Part shown: piece by piece, positions 18,206 through 26,797 of the stretch
How positions within the stretch are numbered: the first letter of the stretch is position 1
How the letters are laid out: each line of letters begins with the position of its first letter
Assembly (NCBI GenBank): GCA_025201845.1
Contig: MU604034.1
Coordinates: 1 to 29,880, forward strand
Source: Martensiomyces pterosporus
Lineage: Eukaryota > Kickxellomycota > Kickxellomycetes > Kickxellales > Kickxellaceae
Reading direction: 5' to 3'
DNA: 29,880 bases
Translations under genes and position numbers: made by a program
The notes under the pieces: model-generated
Seen by the model: the letters and a program-made list of their open reading frames with translations, nothing else
The model's database searches: none
What the model was told of the DNA's origin: nothing

Positions 18206-19262
18206 CTAGCATTGCTCGCCGTGGATCACTGGAGTGACCTTGTAGAGACCGCGGACCGAGTTCATGCACATCACCGGCCATCCATTCTACACGTAAAAGG
18301 GCACAGACAAGACACGTGTTCGGGTGGTTAGCACGCCAGCACATACTGACTGTGTTGCTGTTCAGCATGGATACGAGGGACTTGGCCGTTTCTTTACCTT
18401 GATGGCGTCCCTGAACTGGTCCACAGTGACAACGCGCTCCACAATCTCTCCCCTCTTGATCAAATCATCCCTTACAGTTCCCGGCAGTAGCCCCGATTCC
18501 AGCGGCGGTGTGGCCATCACTATCGACCCATCCTGCTTATCGGGGAGCCCAATAGCCACATTGGCAATGTTGCCCTCTGTGATCTCGTTACGAGTGTTGT
18601 ACAGCAGAACCTGCGTAGTTCCTGGCGGGTATTTCGCTGGGATGCGGGACGCGGCACTGGTGTAAATGTCGCGGTGGGTTGTCTTGCACTTGACAAAGAC
18701 GCTCTCTTGGGTGTCAGTGGGCTGCTGGTCAAGCACAAGGAGAGGGGGTGGGGAGTCCGTGTGCGGAGCCTCGGGCGTCACCTGGATCTCGAGCGAACCG
18801 CAGCTGCTGAGCAGCATGCGGACCTAGAAAAGGGTGGAAAGAGGATATATGCGAAATGAGTCGCTTTTGCTCATTGACTGTGTGTGTGCGTGTGTGTGTG
18901 GATAGAGCAAGAACTCCTGTGGGGGGTTACTTACGCGGTAGTCAGTGTCAGGGCTAGGCGCCATCTTGGCTTTTGCCTGGCGGATGATTTCGCTGGCATC
19001 AACGCTGTCGCACGGGAAGCTGGAAGCCGAGCCATACTCCTTGCGCAGGAGCTTGGCAGACTGCTTCATGCGCGCCAGGTGGCTCTCAAGGAGCCAGATC
19101 CCTATGCAGAAAGACAAAGGAGTTAGGAATCACACGTCACAGGCATTGTCTCTTTCCGCCTATTTGCTTGTTTGCTTGAGTGCTGCTTCAGGCGTGCCTA
19201 CCCTGTGATTTGGTGTACAGCGTGGTTTCGAGGATCTGAAAGGCTGCGATATCCGGGAGCAT
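18206..19262 (-). CDS. Class-IV PLP aminotransferase (ADC-lyase/BCAT fold), 4 exons
   Basis: PLP enzyme of about 244 residues assembled from four exons: 19202-19262, 18935-19101, 18398-18823 and 18206-18286. Introns of 100, 111 and 111 bp have donors GTAGGC, GTAAGT and GTAAAG, AG acceptors and, in the last, a GCTAAC branch site. Frame is kept throughout. Family features: FQILETTLYTKSQGIWLLESHLARM, running across the first joint; RMLLSSCGSLEI; catalytic Lys123 in VKCKTTHRDIY; the cofactor-binding segment LYNTRNEITEGNIANVAI (150-167, with Glu159); TPPLESGLLPGTVR; and the C-terminal MCMNSVRGLYKVTPV. Relatives include aminodeoxychorismate lyase (p-aminobenzoate for folate), D-amino-acid and branched-chain aminotransferases; the reaction cannot be fixed from sequence. 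The N-terminus is short, so an upstream exon is possible: TTGCACGCAG before the Met could be an acceptor. Confidence 0.8.
18879..18900. repeat. TG dinucleotide microsatellite in an intron
   Basis: A (TG)n run of 22 bases with one C interruption, inside the second intron (18824-18934) of the class-IV aminotransferase gene. Simple sequence, likely length-variable. Confidence 0.7.
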
Positions 19263-20332
19263 CTCCGCTGCTGCGTGCAATAGACAACAAAACAGAAAAC
19301 CAACAAATGAGGCGGTTGAAGAGAGAAAGAGGGCTGACAGCTGGACACTGCGGCGCCTTTATGTGTGGCTCTTGGTCCGTGGTGATTGTCAAGACAGTCA
19401 TGTGGACCGCAGCTATCCCATCATGCCACTGAGCGTTGGCTGAGCCCCAGCGGCCAAGAGGCGGTGGAGGATTTTTTGAGGAAAAAAAAAAAAAAGTTCG
19501 CTGGGCGCTGTTGCAGCAGCTTTTCTCTTTTATCTTCTTGCTGGCCTTTTTGTTATACCCGTAGCCACCTCTGCCGCCTGCTCTCTCTTTCTATTCATTC
19601 AGCCAGCACCACTGACAGGACGGTCTTGTTGGACGCGGCTACACCCACAAACGAGGCACACAGGGGATATTGCGGCAGAGAAAAGGACACCGAACAGCAG
19701 CACATTGCCCGCGGACCTGCATGTGGTTTTCTCTAAATTGAAGGCTTCTCCAGTAAACAACCCGCTGGTTCAAGCCTCATTCAAACAGCCGACCCGACTC
19801 TGTGCGTGCTGCTGCCGACAAGCAAAAGGCGGTGCATTCCTCTCCTTTGGCAATATTTGCTTGCGGCCTCTACTACTCTTTTAATTTTTTTCCCTTGGCC
19901 GCTGCACACAGCATTGATACTCTCATTTTGGCCACCTGCCCACACCCCCTTACTGCCTGGGATCTGTCCCTTATCACAAGACAGAAACGCGCATCCCGCT
20001 GCTGCCTGTTGCGTAGACCACCGCACCTGTGTTTTCTTTCCTGAAGGTAAGCCTGCAGTGTTTCTGAAAGGCGCGTGCGTGTAAAGCGAGAGGTGCTTTG
20101 GATGATGGCAAATCAGAACTGCTCCATATGCCACAGCAGCCAGCAGGCCTTTTGGGCGGTTTTGGTGGTGTGGCACATCCTTTGGTTTTGCAGCCACTCT
20201 TTCCACTCTTGTTCTCAGCCAAAAAGGAGCAGCCGCGCCTCATATTCCCTGCAAACACGCACTCTTCTCTTGCATTTTCCTGCTATCCTAAAACTCCACC
20301 TGGGGGTGTAGGCAGCCACACGCAAAGCAACG
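19263..20332. other. Divergent upstream region of aminotransferase and EST1/SMG7-like genes
   Basis: About 1.07 kb. I see no gene. A possible 5' UTR intron of the plus-strand gene runs 20047-20218 (donor AAG|GTAAGC, acceptor CTCTTGTTCTCAG). A 14-base A run lies near 19482-19495. No convincing TATA box for either gene. Confidence 0.45.
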
Positions 20333-23300
20333 ATGGCCGGCGTCGACAGCACAGAGCCGCAGACCTGGGACATAACCCAGGCAACGAGCACGGCCGAGCT
20401 GATAAAATTCATCCGCATCCAGAGCGACATCATCGACCAGGCGACCAGCGACCCCAGCGCCGATTTCTTCGCCCCGCAGCTGGAGCTGCAGCGCAACGAC
20501 TGCCGCGAACTGTTCCGCCGTCTCATTCTGCGCAACCCCTACTCGTCCCAGCGGAAGGCCGTGGTGGAGAAGCTGTGGACCCGCATGATCTACCGCGTCA
20601 TCGAGCAGTACCGTGGAAACATAAAGGCGTATGAAAACATGCTCACCTGGCCCAAGGGCCCCGAGCACAGCGAGGGCGGTGTGACGAGCGGGGGGCAGGC
20701 CATTGATGTGAGGAAGAAGCTTGCCGAGTGGCGTGGTCGCTTCAAGGTCTTCCTGCAGTCCATGACCGGGTTCCTCCTCGCGTTGGTGAGTGAGCTGGCC
20801 GAGAAGTTCGAGCTGGTGGCCGCCGGAGACCTGGTCGGGCTGGAGGATTTCGCCCTTGACTACCGTGCGCTGGCCACCCACGCCTACGGGTTTGAGTTTG
20901 TCGACTGCCTAAGAACCGAGCTGCACCCCTCGCTGTCGGTGGCCCAGAAAGCATCGCTGGGCATCATTGCTCAGGTCCTCGTATATCTGGGCGACCTCTC
21001 GCGGTACCGCATCCTCTACACAAGCAGAAAGCAGCCGGTGGCCGCTATGGTCCGCGCCGTGTCCTCGGGAACACTGCAATACAGCAGCGAGGGCAAGCAC
21101 CCACATGGGGGCTATGACCAGTGGTGGCCTGCAAAGAACTTTTATCGCGGCGCCATCAAGCTGGCTCCACAGCGCGGGCAGACGCAGAACCAGCTGGCCG
21201 TCATCTACGGGTACGAAAAGAGCACCCTTGACGCCGTCTTCTGCTACTACAGGGCGCTGACGGCCAGCAACAGATTTGCGGCGGCAGAGATGAATCTGCG
21301 CAATGTCCTTGAGAGCGCGATGCGGTCGATTGAGAACCAGGATAATGGAGCCTCCTCGGTGCACCGGTCTTCGGGGTACAAATATGCAGACGAAAAGCTC
21401 TATCCCAACTTCACGCGCATGCGCTATATCTTCGCTTTCCACCAGCCGACATCTGCAGAGCTGGACGGGAGGTCGCTGGACATTAAGCGCGACCCCTCAA
21501 GGCATGCCCACCTGGAGCATGTTGAGCAGCTGGGAAAGTACGTTCGGAACACAAGCAAGCCGTTCGTCCACAAAGTTAAGCAGGGAACCGTCAGTGCGCA
21601 CCAGGCTATAGCCATCCAGGCCATCCACCTCTTCGAGCTCCAGCAGCTGGCCTGCCTGGGCCCTATGGAGCGCGAGACAGAGGTGCACGATCTCCGAGTG
21701 GCCAGGCAGGCTGCGCTGCTAGCCATGTGTGTGGCAGAGCACCTGTGCTTTGCCGTGTCCAAGTCTATCACCGATAACCAAAAGTCGTGGCGCGGGCTGA
21801 AGAACGAGACGGACGTGCTGACGAAGCCCAGCAGGCGCGCCGTCCTCCTTCTCATCCCCTCCCTCCTATGGGTTGTCTCAGCAAGCGTTCGCGTGGTCAA
21901 CAGAAAGCAGACCACCGAGGATGGTGAGCAGCAGAAGCCACCCCCATCTCCCGCCAGGAACCACCCGGAGGATCCAGACGAAATAATCAGTCCAGTTAGG
22001 GCCGAGGTGTTTGGAGCGATCAAGGACAGTTTGCTCCTGCAGTCCATCCACAAGCTTAAATCCGCCATGGACTCCGTCCACCTGGCGGTCAACAAGCGCA
22101 CGCGCCCGGTAAAGCCAGTTGCTTGGGCGCAAGCCTTGGAGTCTATGGCTTCTGTGGCTAGCCGCATGTGGGGCGACGCTAGTGGCAGCGTGACTACCGA
22201 CCATGGACGCATGCGGATTGAAGATGAGACGCTTATCGGCTGGCAGCTGCCCGACGGCACGGTGTGGGGCAAGGTGCCTGACAAGAAGGAAAAGGGCGTG
22301 CGGCAAGATGCTGACAGTGCTGTGCCCAAGGGCGGCGGATCAAGCGACCATGACGGGTACCGCGTGCGGTGGTGGCAGCTGCACTGCCTCCTGTCCATTG
22401 CCTCGGAGTGCATCCCTGCGATCTTGGATTTGGCCGAGCGCGAGGAAAGACGCCTCAAGAGCAAGAAGCCCCAGGCGGAGCAAAGTAGTCGGGGTCGGCG
22501 AAACCACCAAGTGGTCAATGAAAATGAGGAGGGGATGGAGGAGGGCGCTGCGGTGGAGAGCCCGAATGAGGAAGATGGCGGGTCTGGTGATGAGGACAAT
22601 GGCGCAGACGACACGGACGCGAACCAGGGCGAGGAAGTGGTGTACTTCCGCGGGCGCCCGCATAACCCCAGCGCCAGTGCGGCATCGGCATCGGCAACAC
22701 CCGAGCAAGATGCCGATACCTTTCGTGCCAAGCCGCCGCCTCCGTTCACGGAGCTGTACCACCGAACAAATGGCAGAGACGATGAGAGTGCGGAAGCGGA
22801 AACGACAGGCCTGATTGACTCACTATCTCTGGCTTCATCGCCCCACCGCTCCACCGCCACACCATACGGCCCTCTGGTGGATGCTGAGCACGATGAGGTG
22901 GTTTCGCCTGTGGCTGCAGGCCAGCATCGGTCGCAGGTACGTGGTGTCATTGGGTCACAGCGTGTCGCTGCCACTGCACATGGCGCAAACTACATAGGTG
23001 GGGATTCAGCGCACACCATGCTCTCTGGACTCGGATTCCATGGCTCGCTGCCTAGCACCGCTCCTGTCTCGCCTGAGCTGCGGCAAATCGGGTTTTCGAG
23101 CATCGGCGGCAGCGATCCCTACACCAACCATCAGCAGCCGCATCTGCAGCAGCTGCAGCAGAATGGGCCGGCGCCGTATATGCGCAGCAACCAGCAGACA
23201 GAGAGTCTCATGAGCAGCCTACTGTCCATGCAGCAATCCACATCCTCCTCGTCGCAGAGCCAGCAGCAACACTCATTCCACTACGGTGCAGCAGCCTTTT

Positions 23301-24259
23301 CAAGCACAGCTGGATCGGGATTCCAGCAGGTGCCGTCGCTTCACTTACAGGTGCCCCCTCTCTCAGCTAGAACCAACCCCAACAATAATAGCGGTGGGCT
23401 GGCGTCGCCCTCAAGGCAGCCTATTGCTGGCTCAACGGGCAGTCTTTTGAACTCTCCTGCAGTATCCGCTACTGCTGCCAACATCTGGGGTCCACCGTCC
23501 GCCAGCCATACTGCTAATAGCAACGCCAGTGCTGTGACCGCTGGTTTCGTGGGATCAATAGCACCCATGGCACCAATGACAGCCCAACAGCAACAGCAGC
23601 ACCAACAGCACCAACAGCACCAGCAGCACCAACAGCACCAACAGCACCAGCAGCACCAACAGCACCAACAGCACCAGCAGCACCAGCAGCACCAGCAGCA
23701 CCAGCAGCACCAGCAGCACCAGCAGCACCAGCAGCAGTCTGCCGCAGCAGCGACAGTTTCTCCTATCGATGCCTGGCAGCAGTACCAGCTACAGTACCAG
23801 CGTGAGCTGATGGCACGACAACAACAGCAGGCTAGCCAGCAGTTCCAAACCCAGTACCACCACCAACAGCAGCAAGGGGCGGATCGCGATGACCTCGTCG
23901 ATGCCACGACAGCCTCCGTACTGCACATGGCTTTGTCAACACCTAATGGCCAGCAGCAGCAGCAGCAGCAGCAACAAGATCCTGTGCAGAACTACTCTTC
24001 GGCTAGCAGCTACCTCAATCAGCAGCAGCAGCAGCCGTACTTTGTGGGAAATACTGGGTACCCGTGGTCTGGAATCCCACCGGCTACTGCTACAAATACT
24101 GCCCAAGGACCAGCTGCCGTCGCTGGTGCTCAGACTACGCCGGCGCAGAGGCGCAACGACCCTGCAGCGTTCTTGTCGTTCTCACCACTTTCGCCACTCC
24201 AGTTCTCCGTATCTGCCACGCCTGACATCCACCGGACGCAAGGCAGCTACAACGGCTAG
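20333..24259 (+). CDS. EST1/SMG7-like protein (nonsense-mediated decay / telomerase-associated)
   Basis: 1308-residue protein of the EST1/SMG5-7 family. Members have a 14-3-3-like TPR domain that binds phosphorylated UPF1 in nonsense-mediated decay, or act as telomerase subunits in yeast. The N-terminal domain (about 45-150: LELQRNDCRELFRRLI, LWTRMIYRVIEQYRG) is followed by LGDLSRYR (219-226) and the family's most conserved segment, AKNFYRGAIKLAPQRGQTQN with LAVIYGYEKSTLDAVFCYYRAL (267-309). An alpha-helical region follows to about 720. From about 730 to the end it is disordered: an acidic stretch, then Ser/Gln-rich sequence with polyQ and 15 perfect HQQ units (1090-1134). No PIN nuclease domain is visible, so it is SMG7/EST1/Ebs1-like rather than SMG6. 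No intron is needed; an upstream 5' UTR intron is possible. Confidence 0.88.
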   Translation: MAGVDSTEPQTWDITQATSTAELIKFIRIQSDIIDQATSDPSADFFAPQLELQRNDCRELFRRLILRNPYSSQRKAVVEKLWTRMIYRVIEQYRGNIKAYENMLTWPKGPEHSEGGVTSGGQAIDVRKKLAEWRGRFKVFLQSMTGFLLALVSELAEKFELVAAGDLVGLEDFALDYRALATHAYGFEFVDCLRTELHPSLSVAQKASLGIIAQVLVYLGDLSRYRILYTSRKQPVAAMVRAVSSGTLQYSSEGKHPHGGYDQWWPAKNFYRGAIKLAPQRGQTQNQLAVIYGYEKSTLDAVFCYYRALTASNRFAAAEMNLRNVLESAMRSIENQDNGASSVHRSSGYKYADEKLYPNFTRMRYIFAFHQPTSAELDGRSLDIKRDPSRHAHLEHVEQLGKYVRNTSKPFVHKVKQGTVSAHQAIAIQAIHLFELQQLACLGPMERETEVHDLRVARQAALLAMCVAEHLCFAVSKSITDNQKSWRGLKNETDVLTKPSRRAVLLLIPSLLWVVSASVRVVNRKQTTEDGEQQKPPPSPARNHPEDPDEIISPVRAEVFGAIKDSLLLQSIHKLKSAMDSVHLAVNKRTRPVKPVAWAQALESMASVASRMWGDASGSVTTDHGRMRIEDETLIGWQLPDGTVWGKVPDKKEKGVRQDADSAVPKGGGSSDHDGYRVRWWQLHCLLSIASECIPAILDLAEREERRLKSKKPQAEQSSRGRRNHQVVNENEEGMEEGAAVESPNEEDGGSGDEDNGADDTDANQGEEVVYFRGRPHNPSASAASASATPEQDADTFRAKPPPPFTELYHRTNGRDDESAEAETTGLIDSLSLASSPHRSTATPYGPLVDAEHDEVVSPVAAGQHRSQVRGVIGSQRVAATAHGANYIGGDSAHTMLSGLGFHGSLPSTAPVSPELRQIGFSSIGGSDPYTNHQQPHLQQLQQNGPAPYMRSNQQTESLMSSLLSMQQSTSSSSQSQQQHSFHYGAAAFSSTAGSGFQQVPSLHLQVPPLSARTNPNNNSGGLASPSRQPIAGSTGSLLNSPAVSATAANIWGPPSASHTANSNASAVTAGFVGSIAPMAPMTAQQQQQHQQHQQHQQHQQHQQHQQHQQHQQHQQHQQHQQHQQHQQHQQHQQQSAAAATVSPIDAWQQYQLQYQRELMARQQQQASQQFQTQYHHQQQQGADRDDLVDATTASVLHMALSTPNGQQQQQQQQQDPVQNYSSASSYLNQQQQQPYFVGNTGYPWSGIPPATATNTAQGPAAVAGAQTTPAQRRNDPAAFLSFSPLSPLQFSVSATPDIHRTQGSYNG
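23600..23734 (+). repeat. 9-bp tandem repeat (15 units) coding HQQ, with 27-bp higher order
   Basis: Fifteen perfect-length units of CAC-CAR-CAG. The middle codon follows CAA, CAA, CAG three times, then CAG six times, so the first nine units are three copies of a 27-bp block and the last six are homogeneous. Every substitution is synonymous. It lies within the EST1/SMG7-like coding sequence and keeps frame. Confidence 0.95.
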
Positions 24260-24538
24260 TTCTGCCAAAGGATTCTGGCAGACATGTGTGGATTGGCAAC
24301 AAGAATCGATACGGGCTTTCGTTCTTTGACGCTCTTTTATTTGTTTGTTTGTTTTTTTTTTTGGACCACCATACATTCAGCAGGCCCAATTCGTGAAAGA
24401 CGCAGCCGTCAACAGCCTGCCAAGTATAACATGTAGCTTTTGTATTTAAGAGCGAAAATAGAAAATGGCCAAGAAAGAAATTGCGTAATACTAGGCAGCT
24501 AGACTCAGCAACACTCGCCGCACACTTTGCTTTTTTTA
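24260..24538. terminator. Convergent 3' region of the SMG7-like and RRP9 genes
   Basis: 279 bases between two converging stop codons. T-rich and A-rich stretches (TTTATTTGTTTGTTTG and T runs at 24332-24362; AATAAAAAAAG on the minus strand just at the RRP9 stop) are plausible polyadenylation signals for the two transcripts. No gene is seen. Confidence 0.4.
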
Positions 24539-26272
24539 TTATTGCTTTCCGCTGGCGCGAGCAGGGAGGTGGAAGACCTTTACCGCATTCCGAGCCTTCT
24601 CCTTAGCCCAGCGACCCAACCTCGGCTCCTGTCCAATGGCCACAGCAAGGATCAGGTCCTTCCTATTGCTCAGGATGTCGCCGCTGGCGCTCATCTCACG
24701 CACAGCTAGGCCATTTACGAACCCAGGGACCGGGATAGCATTGACCAAATCAAATCCCTGTGTCTTTCCAGGACGCATCCGCCACATACGCACAAACCCA
24801 TCTGACGAAGCCGAGACGAGCAAATCAGTAAACGGCACAGCCGCAAGGGCGGTGATCCAGCGCGGACGCGTGGCCGTTCTATATCCATCGTCGTTCACAA
24901 AGTCCTCTTGGACTCCATGGGCGACGTGTTGGATAAACACGGGCTTTTTCTTGTGGACGCTCCACAGCGACAGTGCTCCCGAATCGCTGCCCGTCACATA
25001 CGTCTCCTCGTCAACCATCGCCACGGCATCAATGCTCTCCTCGTGGAACTCCGTCTGCTCGCTGGCCAGCTTCTTGATAAGCTCCGAGTGCTCCTGAATC
25101 TTTGCCTCGGCCAGCGAGTTCTGGCTGACGATTTTCTCAAGAGCGTCGTTATCATTTGATGCGCTGTACTTGGTGCTGTCAGCTATAGATCTGTTGAGCC
25201 TATGCTGGTCCGTCGCCGACCCGCCTCTAAACACCAGCTGGGCCTCATCCTCGATCTTCCACAACCTGACGGTCTTGTCGCGACCACCCGTGGTGACCGC
25301 CTGCTCTCTCTGCAGCGCATCAATCGCAATGATCGAGTCCTGGTGGCCAAACAAGGTATCCATGTAGGCCAGCTCGTCGATATTCCACATCTTGACCATG
25401 CGATCCGCCGAGCACGAATACAGGTGGTTCGTGCCACGACGGAAGACCAGCCCAGTGACCGCGTCCTTGTGCTGGTGGAACACGGTCAAGTGCTCGTCCT
25501 CCTCGACGGACCAAATGTGAATCCTCCTGTCGCGTCCACCCGTCGCCACATACTTGCCGTCAGCACTTACGGCAATCGACAGGATATGGTCGCAATGGCC
25601 CAGGGAGTAGTTGGGCTGCGGCTTCTTCTTCTGGCCATAGAACACCTTCAGCCTCTTGCCCGACTCCCTCGCCCACTTGATCAGCGACCCATCCTTCGAT
25701 CCGCTATACACGTACTTGCCATCTGGAGTGATGGCCACGCAAGTGACGGGCAGCCTATGGCCGTTCTTCAACACCTTCATCAAATCCTTCTCCTTATCGC
25801 CATAGAGGGGGTAGGCGAACTGATCGGCAATACGCCGGCTCCACCTGCCGGTCCGCTCCTTGGCGTCCGACATCAGCCGCTCGGCGATAATGTCACGATC
25901 GATCTCGGCCGCATCGAACTCGCCCGTCTGCAGACTCGTAGACTCCTTGACTTTGCTAATGTAGCCCTTTGCTAGGCGCAGACGCTTCTCTGCTGCGGTT
26001 TCGAGGAACTCGTCCTCGGACGACAGCTCATTCTCGTCGGGCTCGTGCCGATGCTCGAGATCATCAATGTCTCCTACTTCGTCTCCTGACTCTCCTTCAT
26101 TGTCGTCGTTGTCGTCGTCCGATCCGCCCCGCCTTCCGTGGCGACCGGTTATTTCCCTGCTGGAACTGCCCCTGTGCTGCCTTTGGTGCGGCTTGCCTGA
26201 TGAAGATACGGGTTTCCCGTCTCTTTGGCGCTTTGTCGTTACCCCTTTCGTGAGGAAGCGGTCCTTGGCCAT
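24539..26272 (-). CDS. RRP9: U3 snoRNP WD40 protein Rrp9 (U3-55K)
   Basis: 577-residue nucleolar protein that binds the box B/C motif of U3 snoRNA and acts in 18S rRNA processing within the small-subunit processome. The N-terminus (1-95) is basic then acidic (DDDNDDNEGESGDE, ENELSSEDEF), as in the family. The conserved linker ETAAEKRLRLAKGYISKV (about 91-108) and DIIAERL precede the WD40 propeller. Blades are readable as HRLPVTCVAITPDGKYVYSGSKDGSLIKW, HCDHILSIAVSADGKYVATGGRDRRIHIW, HKDAVTGLVFRRGTNHLYSCSADRMVKMW and HQDSIIAIDALQREQAVTTGGRDKTVRLW segments, then a final set with YVTGSDSGALSLW and LLVSASSDGFVRMW. A charged insertion of about 65 residues separates the RLW blade from the next. Length matches yeast Rrp9. 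No intron. Confidence 0.95.
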   Translation of the reverse strand: MAKDRFLTKGVTTKRQRDGKPVSSSGKPHQRQHRGSSSREITGRHGRRGGSDDDNDDNEGESGDEVGDIDDLEHRHEPDENELSSEDEFLETAAEKRLRLAKGYISKVKESTSLQTGEFDAAEIDRDIIAERLMSDAKERTGRWSRRIADQFAYPLYGDKEKDLMKVLKNGHRLPVTCVAITPDGKYVYSGSKDGSLIKWARESGKRLKVFYGQKKKPQPNYSLGHCDHILSIAVSADGKYVATGGRDRRIHIWSVEEDEHLTVFHQHKDAVTGLVFRRGTNHLYSCSADRMVKMWNIDELAYMDTLFGHQDSIIAIDALQREQAVTTGGRDKTVRLWKIEDEAQLVFRGGSATDQHRLNRSIADSTKYSASNDNDALEKIVSQNSLAEAKIQEHSELIKKLASEQTEFHEESIDAVAMVDEETYVTGSDSGALSLWSVHKKKPVFIQHVAHGVQEDFVNDDGYRTATRPRWITALAAVPFTDLLVSASSDGFVRMWRMRPGKTQGFDLVNAIPVPGFVNGLAVREMSASGDILSNRKDLILAVAIGQEPRLGRWAKEKARNAVKVFHLPARASGKQ

Positions 26273-26797
26273 GGCGTTCTTCCTGCTTCTTTTTTGGAAT
26301 GATTCGAATCAGCAGAGGCTGAGCAGAGGAAAAGGGAATGACACAAGAGGCAATGCAAATGTATATAAAACAAAGGAGGAGGACGCTGTGTTTGCTGGGC
26401 AGGAGAACGGTAGGCTCTGGGGATTTCAGCCAAAAATATGCGTGAAGAGAAAAAATTATTAGAGAAAGCACTGGATCACTGGTGATCTGCTAACCCCGAT
26501 CGGCTCTCACGATCACCGCCTTGCCTTGCCAGATGCTACACCTGTGGATATGTGCGGGGTTAGACCATTGATGCCATGCCAAAATGTGCTGTGTCAGTTC
26601 TACACATGGGATCGGGAGCACAGCCATCTATATGCGCTCTGGAACACACCACATGTGCAAAGAGGTGTGGTGATCGACGATTTCGCAAACAGAAGGCCAC
26701 TTCAATACTGCCAGCCTCTTTTCAGGGGTCTTCTTTCGCTTGCACCCACCAACCTGCACACACATACCTTGGCATCTGCATTTTTTGTTTTTGGATA
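26273..26797. other. Divergent region between RRP9 and multicopper oxidase genes
   Basis: 525 bases. TATATAAAA at 26362-26370 is the only strong TATA-like site; it reads best toward the oxidase but is 428 bp from its start codon and 90 bp from that of RRP9, so it could serve either. A TGCTAAC (about 26488-26494) followed by CCTTGCCTTGCCAG (about 26519-26532) looks like a 5' UTR intron 3' end for the oxidase transcript. Confidence 0.4.
26362..26370 (+). promoter_or_regulatory. Candidate TATA box in the RRP9/oxidase divergent region
   Basis: TATATAAAA on the plus strand; on the minus strand it reads TTTTATATA. Which gene it drives is undecided: the orientation favours the oxidase at 26798, the distance favours RRP9. 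Confidence 0.4.

Noticed and set aside
21424..22974. 516-codon minus-strand frame opposite the SMG7-like gene
   Set aside because: Ser/Arg/Cys-rich with no recognisable domain; the plus-strand frame has clear EST1-family motifs.
23341..23928. Cys/Trp repeat protein on the minus strand (CCWCCW...)
   Set aside because: Direct antisense translation of the HQQ repeat; not an independent gene.
20333..24259. SMG6-type endonuclease identity for the EST1-family protein
   Set aside because: SMG6 needs a C-terminal PIN domain; here the C-terminus is entirely low-complexity Gln/Ser/His sequence.
26532..26797. Longer N-terminus for the multicopper oxidase starting at 26576
   Set aside because: The extra 74 residues are not conserved-looking and would bury the signal peptide; the Met at 26798 gives a normal secreted start.
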